A stretch of DNA of 64,000 nucleotides from CAWAYH01 sp963786195 (GCA_963786195.1 CAWAYH010000006.1:620001-684000), one strand, 5' to 3'. Counted from the stretch's first letter, positions 1 through 11,055 are shown. Notes: generated by a model not told the origin, from the sequence alone. Made by a program: numbers and translations.

Positions 1-368
1 GGGTCACCCGTTCCGCCCAGCACGTACTCGTTGATGTCGAAGGACTCGGGCATCGTCGCTTCGATGGCGAAGAGCGTGAAGCCCATCTCCGTGACGAGGA
101 ACTCGAGCATCCGGTGCTTGAGCTGGAAGAACTCGCGCGTCCCGTGGGTCGCCTCGCCGAGGGAGACGATCCGCGCATCGCCGACGACTTTCTTCAGCGG
201 CTGCATGTCGGCGAAGCCATGGCCGGCTTCAACGGTGTTCAATCTGATGGCGCTCTGCGCCAGCCAGCGTCTCACGGCTTCGTCAGCAGCAGCAGACGAC
301 GACTGTGTAACTGCCGCGCACGCGAGGAGAGCGGTCACGAGCAGCTTCAACGACAAGCGCGCGTTCAT
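1..368 (-). CDS. erythromycin esterase family protein, N-terminal part (cut by window edge)
   Basis: The frame starts at an ATG at 368 and runs off the left edge, giving about 122 residues. The first 25 or so look like a Sec signal peptide (LLVTALLACAAVTQSSSAAA). Near residue 70 is the motif GEATHGTREFFQLKH, the conserved N-terminal signature of the erythromycin esterase superfamily, whose His and Glu residues belong to the active site. Family members hydrolyse esters, including macrolide lactones, but most chromosomal copies have no proven substrate. The start lies 5 bp after the stop of the permease gene at 374, so the two are probably cotranscribed. The signal peptide points to a periplasmic or secreted enzyme. 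The family assignment is firm; a role in resistance is not shown. Confidence 0.82.
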   Translation of the reverse strand, partial: MNARLSLKLLVTALLACAAVTQSSSAAADEAVRRWLAQSAIRLNTVEAGHGFADMQPLKKVVGDARIVSLGEATHGTREFFQLKHRMLEFLVTEMGFTLFAIEATMPESFDINEYVLGGTGD

Positions 369-373
369 GGCGC

Positions 374-2727
374 CTACTCTGCTCTCAGCACGACCACCGG
401 ATCGATCCGGCTCGCGCGGCGCGCAGGAAGGTAGGCGGCCAGCAGGGCGGCCGCTGTCACAGTAATCGCAGCCGCGACGAGCGTGAGCGGATCGCGGGCC
501 GTGACGTCGAACAGCTGCGCCTCCGCGAGCCGCGCCGCCCAGCGGGTCGCGACGACGCCCAGGACAAGGCCAATCATCACCGGCGTCAGCGCCTGACGAA
601 CCATCAGGGCAATCAGCCGCCGTGGGCTGGCGCCAATCGCCAGCCTGATCCCCATCTCCCGTGTGCGCATGGCGACCAGGCACGCGACGACAGAAAAGAC
701 GCCCAGGGCGCACAGGACCAGCGCGAGCGTGGCAAACGACGCGAGCACGAGCGTCTGGAACCGCGGATTGCGATACGAGGTCAGCGCCGCGATCGATTCG
801 GTCCACCACGCCGCGGTCACCGGCGTTCCAGGCGCAAGCGCACCGACTTCCCGCTTGAGGTCCGCGAGGATGGCATCCTGCCGGCCGCGCGTCTTGACCA
901 CGAGCGTGAGAAGACGGGTCGCATCCTCGGGAATCACGTAGGCGGGCGGACCGGATTCACGTTGGAGGCTCTTCCGGACGTTGGACACGACGCCGACGAT
1001 GGTGAACTGACGGCCACGGCCGTTGGAAAAGACCTGGCCCAGCGGATCGCGATCGGCGAACAGGATTCGCGCGGTCTCTTCGGCGACAACGGCCACATCC
1101 GCGCTACTCCGAACATCGTCCCACGAGAGCAGGCGGCCTCGGACCAATCGGATGCCGACCGTCTCGAAATAGCCGGGGAGCACGTGCCAGATGCCGGCGC
1201 GTCGTTCCTGCGCCCCTCCAGCTCGAGCCCTTCGTCCGCGGCGGCACCGTCGAGCGGCATCGAGCCCGCGGCGCCCGCTGACACGACGTCGCCGCGGCGG
1301 GCCATGGCTTCGACGGCCTGCACGTAGAAGTTCTGCAGTGCCAGGCCCCCGGTCCCACGCGGCCAGACTCTGATCGTCACCACGTTTTCCGGACTGAAGC
1401 CGAGCGGAACACGAAGGACGGCGAGGAAGGCGCGGCCGGCGACGACCGCGCCAAACACGAGGACGATCGCCAGCGCCACCTGGACGGCCACCATGGGTCG
1501 GCCGAACCGCCATCGTCGTCCTCCATCTCGTCGTCCCTGTAACAACGACTGCGCGTCGACGGACGCCGATCTCCAGGCCGGCGCAACCGAGAAAAACAGT
1601 CCGCTCAACAAACCGAGCGCAAGCGCAAACACTATGACGCGCGCGTCCACACCGACCGGCGCGCCACGATACGCGACTGGTGGAACCTGACGAAGCAGCG
1701 CGTCGAACATGCCCGCCGTGACGAGAACGGCCAGCGCCGCGCCGGACAGACCGATGAGGACCGCTTCGAGGATGACGGGACGAACGAGACGAACCCGACT
1801 CGCCCCGAGAGCAGCGCAAACGCCGGTCTCCCGCTCGCGCCGGTGACTGCGGGCCAGCAGCATGTTGGCGAGGTTCGCGCACCCGATGAGGAGGACGAGT
1901 CCTGCGGCCGCGAAGACGAACGTCATGATCGGCCGGCCCGTCGGATAGAGCACCCCACGCAGGTCCTCGAGAACGGGTGTGTACTCCGAGCCCGGTTTGG
2001 ACTCCGTGAGGAGCGGGGCCACCAGGGCATCCATCTCTGCCTGCGCCTGTTCGCGCGTGACGCCCGGCTCGCGCCGGACAATCGGGTTGAACGTGCCGCC
2101 CTTCGTACCGGGCGCCGCCGGCGCCATCACGGTGACGATCTGCGGGCGTCCCGCAAACGCCGACGGAAAGATGAACGCTGAGGGCAGAACACCGACGATG
2201 TCGAACGTGGTGCCGCCGAGAGCGACCGAGCGGCCGACGATGTGCTCGTCACCGCCGAAGCGCTGGCGCCATGCAGAGTACGACAGCACGGCGGCGCGTC
2301 CGGGCGCGGACGCGTCCCGGGTATCGAACAGCCGGCCGCGCAACGCCTGTACCCCCAACAATTGGAAGTAGTTGGCTGTGACGGCCATCATGGGTACGGC
2401 TTCGGCGCCGGCAGGGCCAACGACGATTGGCGACGTCGCCTGCTCGAGCATGCCGATGTCGCTCAAGCCTCGATGGTGCAGGCTGATGGGCTGGAGATAC
2501 CGATACTCCATCAGCGTGGCGCGCGCGCCGGTCCGGCGGTTCGCCCATCGCAGGATGTGGATGGCGTCGGGGTCGCGGTACGGCAACGGCCTGAACAGCA
2601 CCGCGTCCGCGATGCTGAAGATGGCGGTGTTGGCGCCGATCGCCAGCGCCAGCGTGAGGACCGCCGCCACCGTGAATCCCGGCGCGTTGCGCATCCGCTT
2701 CAGCGCGAGCTTCAGATCGTCGAACAT
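374..2727 (-). CDS. ABC transporter permease, acidobacterial orphan (MacB/FtsX-like) type, one frameshift
   Basis: This encodes a MacB-like permease of about 785 residues. The N-terminus (ALKRMRNAPGFTVAAVLTLA, then LRPLPY) is the hallmark of the acidobacterial duplicated orphan permeases. It has the usual order: first transmembrane helix, MacB periplasmic core, FtsX helices, second periplasmic part, and a C-terminal FtsX domain ending RRASRIDPVVVLRAE. The first frame covers 2727 to about 1200 and the second about 1200 to 374. The join lies where one frame reads RRNDAPASG and the other RRAGIWHVLPGYF, consistent with one single-base indel. No ATPase gene is adjacent, as is usual for this family. 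Substrate is unknown; export or envelope stress functions are only inferred from MacB. Confidence 0.85.
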
Positions 2728-2759
2728 GACGTTGCCGCCTGGGGTCTGAAGACCCCTGT

Positions 2760-3131
2760 CTATCGTGGCATGAGCTCCGTCGTCATCAGCCGTCGTCGCC
2801 CGCGAGCGAATCCGCGTACGTAACCGCGCGATCCAGGTGTGCGGTACTTCTCGGTGTACGCCGTGTCTATTGCCGACAGCAGACGCTCGCCTCGTGTTCG
2901 CTTCGCGCGGACCGGAATCTCACGCCCGGGAATCTGGATGACTCCGCGCGGTTCTTCGAGAAACGTGCGAAGCCATCCGTTCCGATGGAGCGTCCACGAC
3001 CGCACGAAGACCCGGCCGTTGACGACGACGGCCCAGATGCCGATGAAGCGGTGAGGCCCGAGGCCCGCGCGGATTCCGAGGATCTTGCTCTCGTCGATCG
3101 CGCGGGCGACAGGCTTGGAGAATCGGCGCAA
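2760..3131 (-). CDS. DUF2255 family protein
   Basis: A 123-residue basic cytoplasmic protein with no signal peptide. The central stretch WAVVVNGRVFVRSW followed by PGREIPVRA matches the DUF2255 family, small split-barrel-like proteins related in fold to flavin-binding nitroreductase or pyridoxamine-oxidase-like proteins; no activity is established. The start appears to be a TTG at 3131, one base past the tricorn stop codon (3133-3135), which implies translational coupling to that gene. An SD-like GGAAGG lies just upstream. The C-terminus is Arg-rich. The family call is from motif memory, so moderately sure. Confidence 0.65.
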   Translation of the reverse strand: MRRFSKPVARAIDESKILGIRAGLGPHRFIGIWAVVVNGRVFVRSWTLHRNGWLRTFLEEPRGVIQIPGREIPVRAKRTRGERLLSAIDTAYTEKYRTPGSRGYVRGFARGRRRLMTTELMPR

Positions 3132-3132
3132 C

Positions 3133-6100
3133 TTACGAGGAACCCTTCCGCTTGCCCCATTCGGGCGGCGGTGGTTCGGTCGTCATGCGATCGACCGGTC
3201 GCGACTTCAACAGCTTCATCGCTTCCTCGACCGCGCGTTCGAGCTGCGGATCCTTTCCGCCGATCACGTCCTTCGGCCAGTTCTCGACGTCGATGTCCGG
3301 CCCGACGCCTTCGTTCTCGACGGCCCACTTGCCGTCGCGCGTGAAGAAGCCGCCGCGCGGCGCGATCATGGATCCACCGTCGATGAACGCGGGCGTGTCC
3401 GCGGTGTGGACGAGGCCGCCCCACGTCCGCTTGCCGACGAGCGGACCGATCTTCCGATACCGGAACATGTACGGCATCAGGTCGCCGCCGGAGCCGGCCA
3501 TTTCGTTGATGATCATGACCTTCGGGCCCCAGATGCCGGCCGAGGGGCTCGTGAACGGCCGGCGATCGCCGGCGACGTTGTTGAAGTACCCGTCGAAGCT
3601 CGCGATCGAGCACGTCGATGATGTAGTCGGCGGCCGAGCCGCCGCCGTTGTAGCGCTCGTCTACGATTGCGCCCTTCTTGTCCTGCTGCGCGAAGTAGTA
3701 CCGGTTGAAGGAGTCGTATCCGCCCTGACCGGTGTTCGGCACGTAGACGTAAGCGAGCTGACCGCCCGACAGCTTGTCCACGAGCCGGCGGTTGTGCTCG
3801 ACCCACGCGCGCGTCCGCAGTCCCTGCTCGTTCGCCGTCGGCACGACCGTCACCTGCCGCGCACCCTCCATCACCGGCTTGGTGTTGAGCGACAGCACGG
3901 TCTGCCGATTGGCGGTGCCGTCGAGCAGGCGATAGATATTGTCCGGCGCCCGCAGCTCGATCGCCGTTGATCGCGACGATGAAGTCGCCGACCGAGACGT
4001 CGACGCCGGGCGCGGAGAGCGGCGCGCGCAGATCCGGATTCCAGCTCTCGTTGTCGTAGATCCGCGCGATCTTGTACCGCCCGCTTTCGATCGACGAAGT
4101 CCGCGCCCAGCAGGCCGCCGGGCGAATTCGGGCACGTCGGGCATGTCGCCGCCGCGGACGTACGAGTGTCCGACGGCGATCTCGGCGCCCATGTTGTCGA
4201 GGAGGTAGTTGAGATCCGCGCGATGGTTCACGTACGGCAGCAGCTGGCCGTACATCTGCTTCATCTTCGGCCAGTCCGAGCCGTGCGTGTTCGGAACGTA
4301 GAGGTAGTCACGCTGGTTGCGCCAGCCCTCGTTGAAGATCTGCTTGAACTCCTCTTTCGGATCCAGATACATCCGCAACGAGACCTCGAGGCGTCCCTGG
4401 CCCGCCTGCGGCGGATTGCGATCGGCATCGACGAGGAACAGGTTGACGCCGCCGCCGCCGCCTGCCGCGCCGCCGCGTCCGCGGCCGCCACCGCCGCCGC
4501 CGCCCGTCCGATAGAGCAGCTTGCGGCCGTCGGCGCTGACGATCGTACTCAGCCACGCCCGTGACGAACGTCGCCGCGCGACGATCGCTCAGGCGATACC
4601 GATACAACGTCAGCCGCCGCCGCCCGCGCCCCCACGACCGCCGCGTCCGCCGCCGGCGCCCGCTTCCAGGTAGTAGACGGTCCCGGGCGCGCCGGCCTTG
4701 AGCCCTGTGTACTGGCGCTCGGGCACGCCCGGCACCGAGATGATGCGCTGCTGCAGGCCGTCGAAGTCGATCTGCACGGTGACCGGCGTGCGCGGCGCGC
4801 GCGGTGCCTGCGCCGCCGGCTGATCCTCTTCAGTGGTTTCCGCGGCGCCGCCCCGGCCTCCGCCGCCGCGGCCGCCGCGTCCGCCTCCACCGCCGCCGCC
4901 GCCTGGAGGTGCGCTGCCCACGCCGGCGTCTTCATCGCTTTCGGGCAGGAGCGGGCTCGGCTCGCCCTTCTTCAGGACGGCGAAGTAGAGACCGAAATTC
5001 TCTTCGCGGTCGTACGACGTCATGTCGAGCCACTGCGATCGCAGCCCGAAGTCCGTCGACGCGAGGAACCAGAGGTATTTGCCGTTCGCGTCCCACGCCG
5101 GGAACATCGCGTCTGCGAGACCGTCGGTCACCTGCTTCGACTCACCCGTTTCGACGTTGCTGACGAAGATGGCCTGGTACAGCGAGTTCAGACGGCTCGC
5201 GTACGCGACCCACTTCGAGTCGGGACTCCACACCGGATTCAGCGTGCGCTGCGGCACCATCCACGGATCGCGCCCGACGACTTTGGACTGACCGGTCGCG
5301 ACGTCCAGGACCCACACCTTGAGATCGGTGTCGGTGAACAGGATCTTCTTCGAGTCGGGCGACCAGGACGGCGTGTAGTAGTGCTTCGGGTTCTGGATCG
5401 CGATCTCGCGCGGCGGCGTCAGCCCATCCTGCGATTCGATGACCAGCTTGTACTCGCCCGACTTGTCGCTGAAGTACGAGACCAACTTGCCGTCCGGCGA
5501 CCAGGCGGGATCGCGCTCGGCCGAACCGCTCGAGTTCGTCAGGTTCCGCACGTCGCCCTTCTCGGCGGGGATGGTGAAGATCTCGCCGCGCGCTTCGACG
5601 ACCACGCGTCTTGCCGGTCGGCGACAGCGCGATGTTGGTCATGCGGCTCGTGACGTCCTCCCAGCGCGGCATCATCCACGGGAAATCGCCGGTCGCGGTG
5701 ATGTCGATGGGCTGCGCCCGGCCGGTCTTCGGATCGAGCTCGTGGATCCGTCCGGCCTGCTCGAAGACCACCGTGCCGGCGCCGGCGTCGATCGACTTCA
5801 CGTCGAAGTCGGTGAACTTCGTGATCTGCGTGAGCTTCTTCGTCTTCGCCTCGTACGACCAGACGTTCGCGACGCCGTCGCGATCGGACAGGAAGTAGAC
5901 GGTGTCGCCGACCCAGACGGGATCGATGTCCTTCGAATCGGTCCACGGCGGCGAGACGAGGTCGTACGTCTTCAGATCGACGATCCAGATCGGACGGTTC
6001 TGCCCGCCGCGGTAGTTGCGCCGCTCGTCGTCCCACGAGTTGTTCATGCGATACGCGATGTGCGTGCCGCTCGGCGAGATCTTGCCCTGGTAACGCGCGC

Positions 6101-6596
6101 GGCAGCGCCATCGGCTGCTCGACGCCGCCCTCGACGGGAACGGTCCAGAACCGCGGCGCGGCGTTCGGCGCCCAGCGTCGCGCGGCCGGACGCGAAGACG
6201 ATCGACTTGCCGTCGGGCGTCCAGCCCTGCACGGTGTCGCCGCCAGGATGCCACGTCAGCCGCTTCGGCTCGCCGCCTTCAGACGGACACGACGTAGACG
6301 TCGGTGTTGCCGGCGTACTCGCCGCTGAACGCGATCCACTTCCCGTCCGGCGAGAACTGCGGGTTCGTCGTCTGGCCCTGGAAGCTGGTGAGGCGGCGCG
6401 CCATGCCGCCCGCGCGCTCGACGGCCCAGATGTTGTTCGCGTACGCGAACGCGATCTGGGTCGCGCTGACCGTCGGCGAGCGCAGCAGGCGCGTCGGCTC
6501 GCCGTTGGGAGACGCACCGAGCGCCACGGCGAGCACAGGAAACGCGAGCCAGGGCAGAAATCGGACGATCGATTGAACAGTCGGGCGCTTCAACAT
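3133..6596 (-). pseudogene. tricorn protease-like S41 peptidase, about nine frameshifts
   Basis: About 1150 residues. The ATG at 6596 is preceded by a strong SD (GGGGGAGG) and followed by a signal peptide. Tricorn order is clear: an N-terminal beta-propeller with repeated WSPDGK and FSPDGKWIAF blades (about 6500-4950), a Gly/Arg-rich insert (about 4930-4610), a PDZ-like part (about 4040-3960) and a C-terminal S41 protease domain with NEMAGSGGDLMPYMF at about 3500, whose Ser is the expected nucleophile. Tricorn enzymes degrade oligopeptides; this copy is predicted periplasmic. The frame changes near 6283, 6175, 6100, 5612, 4612, 4555, 4100, 3962 and 3610. Conserved sequence resumes after each shift with no other decay, so sequencing error is likely. 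If taken literally it is a pseudogene. Confidence 0.85.
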
Positions 6597-6812
6597 CGCA
6601 TCCCTCCCCCAGGAACGCCGTGATCCTAGCACGCACCCGTTTTGGTGGGCCGATCACGATCCGTGTAACCGACGGTGCGCGTAACCGGCCGCATCCTGCT
6701 GATTTGGCGCAGTTTTGTCCTGGCACCGGGCTTGCCAGCCCACCGTCAGACTGCGGACGCTTTGGGGACGCATGTCCTACCCTGCGAAAGTCCTCGGCGT
6801 GGGCACGATCAA

Positions 6813-8024
6813 ATGAGTGACGCACTCCGGTTTCTCGGCGGCGGCCTGCTGCTCGCGATCGCGGCGTTGACCGCGTTCCCTCCGCCAACAGAGTTCTTCT
6901 GGTACCTCAGCGTGGCGGCGACGGAAGGCGGGCACTGGCTCGCGATCGCCGCGCTCGTCCCCCTCATGCCGATGCGCGGCCAGGGACGTCTGGGCAAGAT
7001 CGGCGCGCTCTTCAGCCTCGGGGCGCTTGCGCTCTTCGTGATTCCCGCCGTGCGCGCCACGCAGCTGAATGGCGAGCTGCCGGCGGTCCTCGATCAGCGG
7101 TTCGGCGCCGGGCAGCGTGAGCGCGGACGCTTCGCTGAGGAACCGCGTCCTGAACCGCTCGTGATCGGGGACCTCCTCACCAGCGTGACGTCGCGCCCGG
7201 TGCGGTTGCAGGAACGCAGGTTCAACACGACGGACGGACAGAAGCTGACCCTCGACGTCTATCAGCCGGGCTACGAGCACGGTCCGCTGCCGGTCGTTCT
7301 CGTCGTGCACGGCGGCGGCTGGCAGGGTGGACACAGTCGCGAGTTCGTCGCGCTCAACGGCTACCTCGCGGCGCGCGACTTCATCGTCGCCTCGATCAAC
7401 TACCGGCTCGCGCCGAAGTGGCGCTTCCCCGCCGGCCGCGACGACGTCCTGTCCGCGATTGCGTACTTGAAGGTGTACGCGGGCGAGCTCGGTCTCGATC
7501 CGAACCGGATCGTGATCATGGGCCGATCGGCTGGCGCGCAGCTGGCGCTGCTGGCGGCGTACACGGCAGGCGATCCGTCAATCCGCGGCGCCATCTCGGT
7601 CTACGGTCCAACCGATCTGCGGTTCGGTCACGACCATCTGACGAAGGGGCTGCTCTACACGCGCAGCGTCATCGAGACCTATCTCGGTGGTCCGCCGGCG
7701 AAAGCAGACGAGGCCTACTTTGCCGCGTCGCCGATCAACTTCGTGAGCGCGTCCACGCCGCCGACGCTGCTGATTCATGGGCTTCGAGACGCGATCGTCT
7801 CACCCGAGGAGAGCACCCGGCTCGAGGCGCAGCTGCAGAAGAACAGCGTCAAGCACCTCTTCGTGCGCCTCCCCTGGGCGACGCACGCCTGCGACTGGAG
7901 CTTCAGCGGTCCGTGCGGCCAGGTCTCGACCTATGCGATCGAGCGCTTCCTCGGGAGCGTGATGGCCGAGCCGGCGGTCAAAGAAGTCCCGAAGGGCAAG
8001 CTCGCGTCGAAGCTTGGGCGCTGA
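6813..8024 (+). CDS. alpha/beta hydrolase with N-terminal membrane helices, hormone-sensitive-lipase type
   Basis: 403 residues from the ATG at 6813; an in-frame ATG further upstream would add a non-hydrophobic tail and is rejected. Residues 1-85 hold about three hydrophobic segments (GGGLLLAIAALTAF; WLAIAALVPLM; ALALFVIPAV). The rest is an alpha/beta hydrolase with HGGGW oxyanion motif near residue 166, the nucleophile elbow GRSAG near 237, and Asp (GLRDAI, about 325) and His (ATHAC, about 357) completing a triad. HGGGW and GRSAG place it with hormone-sensitive-lipase or carboxylesterase-like enzymes. It is divergent from the tricorn gene and converges with the M48 gene, overlapping it by 47 bp. 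A membrane-anchored esterase or lipase is likely; the substrate is unknown. Confidence 0.85.
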   Translation: MSDALRFLGGGLLLAIAALTAFPPPTEFFWYLSVAATEGGHWLAIAALVPLMPMRGQGRLGKIGALFSLGALALFVIPAVRATQLNGELPAVLDQRFGAGQRERGRFAEEPRPEPLVIGDLLTSVTSRPVRLQERRFNTTDGQKLTLDVYQPGYEHGPLPVVLVVHGGGWQGGHSREFVALNGYLAARDFIVASINYRLAPKWRFPAGRDDVLSAIAYLKVYAGELGLDPNRIVIMGRSAGAQLALLAAYTAGDPSIRGAISVYGPTDLRFGHDHLTKGLLYTRSVIETYLGGPPAKADEAYFAASPINFVSASTPPTLLIHGLRDAIVSPEESTRLEAQLQKNSVKHLFVRLPWATHACDWSFSGPCGQVSTYAIERFLGSVMAEPAVKEVPKGKLASKLGR

Positions 8025-9382
8025 CGACTCGAGCTGTTTCACAGACACAACTCGCAAGACCCGCCGGGGCGTACAGGACTACGGATTGTGAAATAGCCTG
8101 CCGTACGACGAGGGGCTGACCCGTCTCCCACGGCCTGTAGTCGTTGCAGAAGTCAATCCGCTCGCCCGGCGTGGGGTGCGAGGCCCGCCACAGCTTCACC
8201 AGGAGCGGCGGTCGTGGCACGCCGAGGTTCTCCGTCTGCAGCTTCACGAACGCGGTGGCCGCCGCGTGATTGTTCTGCGTGATCTCCAGCCCGAATCGAT
8301 CCGCTTCGTGCTCGGCGTGGCGCGTGAACGCCAGCACGAACGGCGTGATGAGCAGGAAGTACGCGCCGAAGAGCAGCGAGATGAGCGGCAGCGACGCCAC
8401 GTCGGAGAGTCGATCGAAGCCAAACCGATCGCGATAGCGGCGGATCAGATAGTCCGCGGTCCGGTGAATCGCGTACAGCGTCACCATCACGACGAACGAG
8501 AAAAACAGGATCTGCTTCCAGATGTGGCCGAGCGCGTAGTGCCCCATCTCGTGGCCCATGACGAAGAGCAGCTCCTCGCGATCGAGCTTCGCGATGATCG
8601 TGTCCCAGAGCACGATGCGCTTCGTGTTGCCGAAACCCGTGACGTAGGCGTTGACTGCTTTGGTATCCGTGCTCTTGTCGACCTCGAAGACGCGGCTGCC
8701 CTCGATGCCCGCACGACTCGCGAGCTGGAGGATGCTGGCTTCGAGCGCCTTGTCCTTCATCGGCCCGAACTTGTTGAAGAGCGGGTTGACCCAGATCGGC
8801 GTGACGAGAATCAGGAAGACGAGGAGCGGGATACACACCAGGCCGGAATACAGCCACCACCGGCGCGGGCTCTTCTTCAGCAGGAGAAACGGAATCCAGA
8901 AGAACAGGAACGCGCCGACGAAGCTGATGCACAGACCTTTGATCTGATCCCCGAACCACTTGTCGAACGTCTGGTTGGACAGCCCGTACGCGTGCTCGCG
9001 CACGTAGCCCGAGTAGTAGCTGAGCGGCAGGTCGAGCAGAAAGGAAACCGCCGTGAACAGGATGCCGTAGACGCCAATCACGAAGAACCACTTGCGGCCA
9101 ACCCGCTGCGCGAGCGTGCGAAGCCTGGCGGAGAACCCCGTGAACAGGAACAGCGCCGGGACGATCAGCCCCCAGAGGTTGCCGACGACCCAGAGCCTGT
9201 TGCCGCCGCGTTCGTACGCGATCGGCTTTCTCGCTCGGCTCCGGGACCGGAACACGGACGCGGCTGTCATGCTGCGCTGACGATTCTGCGGGTTGCTGAA
9301 CTGCGGCCGATCCCGGCGGCTGCGCCAGGGCGCTCCCGCAACACCAGAGGCCAATGCCGATCGCAAGCAGCGCTGTTCTCAT
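7978..9382 (-). CDS. M48 family metallopeptidase (CAAX protease Ste24-like), frameshift near the N-terminus
   Basis: The best start is the ATG at 9382, preceded by GGAGG and followed by a signal-like segment MRTALLAIGIGLWCCGSALA. That frame is lost near 9265-9300 and continues as the long frame ending at 7978. The protein has several transmembrane helices, the zinc motif HEMGHYALGH near residue 274, and a second zinc ligand region EHEADRFGLE near 357. This is the arrangement of Ste24/HtpX-type M48 membrane peptidases, with the active site facing the cytoplasm. Conserved sequence ends near PTPGERIDFCNDYRPWE (about 8130); the last 45 or so residues do not resemble the family and may follow another frameshift, which would also explain the overlap with the convergent hydrolase gene. 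Confidence 0.85.
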
Positions 9383-9476
9383 CTCGCGCCTCCGGCCGCA
9401 TTCTACTGTGGAAGGGACTGTTGCAGATGCCATTCCGCGGCGGCGTGATAGCATCCGCGCCACAAGAAAAACGACC

Positions 9477-11048
9477 GTGTCTGCTCCTCGAATCCGACGC
9501 CTCCTTCTCGCGCTGTTCCTTCTAGCCGCGGCGCCGCTCTCGCAGGCGCAGCCCGCGCAGCAGCTCGAGCCCATTCAGTACGTGTTCCGGGTGACCGCGC
9601 CCGCGTCTCACGTCGCCGAAATCGAGGCAAGATTCCCCGCGGGGACCCAGGCGACCACTCTCGATCTCACGATGCCGGTGTGGACCCCCGGGTTCTACGG
9701 CGTGCAGGACTACGCGGCGCGCGTACAGGACCTGGACGCGCGCGCGGCGGACGGCACGCCGCTCGAGGTCACGAAGCCACGGCCGAACCGGTGGCAGGTG
9801 CGGACGAACGGGACATCATCGGTCGTCGTCTCGTACCGATTGCTCTGCGAAGGACGGTCGGTGACGACGAACTGGGTCGGCGTCGATCTGGGGGTGATCA
9901 ACGGCGGCGCCGCCTTCATCACCCTCGTCGAGAACGCGCGCCGGCCGCACGACATCGAGCTCGCCATGCCGCCCGGCTGGAAATCGTCGGCGTCCGGGCT
10001 CGAGCCCGCGCCCGGCGGCCGGCCGAATCACTATCGGGCTCCGGACTTCGACACGCTCGCCGACTCCCCCATCGTCGCCGGCAACCTCGACGTCCGCGAG
10101 TTCGTTGTAGACGGCAGCACGCACGTGCTGGTCGATGCCGGCGATCACCCCTCGTGGAACGGCGCGCGCGCGGCGGCCGACCTGGAGAAAATGGTCCGCG
10201 AAGTCCGCAAATTCTGGGGGTTCCTGCCCTTCAAGCACTACGTCTTTCTGAACGTGTTCCGCCAGGGCGGCGGCGGGCTGGAACACAGCAACTCGACGCT
10301 GCTCACATCGAGCCCGAAGCTGGAGGCGCCAACGCGCGGCTGGCTGTCGTTCGTCGCGCATGAGTACTTCCACGCCTTCAACGTCAAGCGCCTGCGGCCG
10401 ATCGAGCTCGGGCCGTTCGACTACGAGAACCCGCCGACGACGCCCAGCCTGTGGATCTCCGAGGGCGTGACCACCTACGTTGCGAACCTGATGCTGGTGC
10501 GGTCGGGGTTGACCACGCAGGAGGAGTATCTCGGATCGATCTCCTCGGCGATCGCTGACCTGCAGAAGGCTCCCGGACGGCTGGCGCAAACGCTGGAACA
10601 ATCGTCGCTGGAGGTCTGGACCAACAGCAACTCCGGCGTCGGTCCAAAGGCGGGCACCGTCAGCTACTACGTCAAGGGCCACGTCGTCGGGTTCCTGCTC
10701 GACGCGCACATCCGCAAGCTGACCAACGGATCGAGGTCGTTCGACGACGTGATGAGGCTCGCGTACAAGCGATACGGCGGCGAGCGCGGCTTCACGCCGG
10801 ACCAGTTTCGCGAGACGGTGGAGGAGGTCGCGCGAAACGGCATGAAGCCGTGGTTCAGGAAAGCCGTCGCGTCGACCGAGGAACTCGTCTACGGCGAAGC
10901 GTTGAATTGGTATGGCCTGCGATTCGCGACGGCAGGCGGCGCCGAGCCGGCTCGGAGCTGGGATCTGGAAGTCCGCCCTTCAGCGACCGACGCTCAACGC
11001 CGTCACCTGAAAGCGCTGCTGACGTCCGCGGGCCCCACGACGCGGTGA
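9477..11048 (+). CDS. M61 family peptidase (glycyl aminopeptidase-like), no C-terminal PDZ domain
   Basis: I place the start at a GTG at 9477 because the next residues form a clean signal peptide (RRLLLALFLLAAAPLSQAQP). Longer in-frame starts would bury it. The mature protein has an N-terminal beta domain, then HEYFHAFNVKRLRP near residue 295, which carries the zinc-binding HExxH-type motif with the catalytic Glu, and WISEGVTTYVANL near 328, whose Glu is the third zinc ligand. M61 enzymes release N-terminal Gly or Ala residues from peptides. Many homologues continue into a PDZ domain; here the protein ends about 50 residues after LNWYGLRF, so the PDZ is missing. The gene is divergent from the M48 gene. 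Confidence 0.86.
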   Translation: MSAPRIRRLLLALFLLAAAPLSQAQPAQQLEPIQYVFRVTAPASHVAEIEARFPAGTQATTLDLTMPVWTPGFYGVQDYAARVQDLDARAADGTPLEVTKPRPNRWQVRTNGTSSVVVSYRLLCEGRSVTTNWVGVDLGVINGGAAFITLVENARRPHDIELAMPPGWKSSASGLEPAPGGRPNHYRAPDFDTLADSPIVAGNLDVREFVVDGSTHVLVDAGDHPSWNGARAAADLEKMVREVRKFWGFLPFKHYVFLNVFRQGGGGLEHSNSTLLTSSPKLEAPTRGWLSFVAHEYFHAFNVKRLRPIELGPFDYENPPTTPSLWISEGVTTYVANLMLVRSGLTTQEEYLGSISSAIADLQKAPGRLAQTLEQSSLEVWTNSNSGVGPKAGTVSYYVKGHVVGFLLDAHIRKLTNGSRSFDDVMRLAYKRYGGERGFTPDQFRETVEEVARNGMKPWFRKAVASTEELVYGEALNWYGLRFATAGGAEPARSWDLEVRPSATDAQRRHLKALLTSAGPTTR

Positions 11049-11055
11049 CGCCGCA

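Noticed and set aside
3133..6596. Programmed ribosomal frameshifting as the cause of the many frame changes
   Set aside because: The sites share no slippery motif and there are far too many per gene; error or decay is simpler.
5439..6623. Long plus-strand open frame across the tricorn gene
   Set aside because: It is antisense to conserved propeller sequence, Arg/Asp-rich and has no SD or domain; GC-rich shadow frame.
8176..9525. 449-codon plus-strand frame opposite the M48 gene
   Set aside because: Composition is Glu/Arg-rich and it exactly mirrors the M48 coding strand; no motif.
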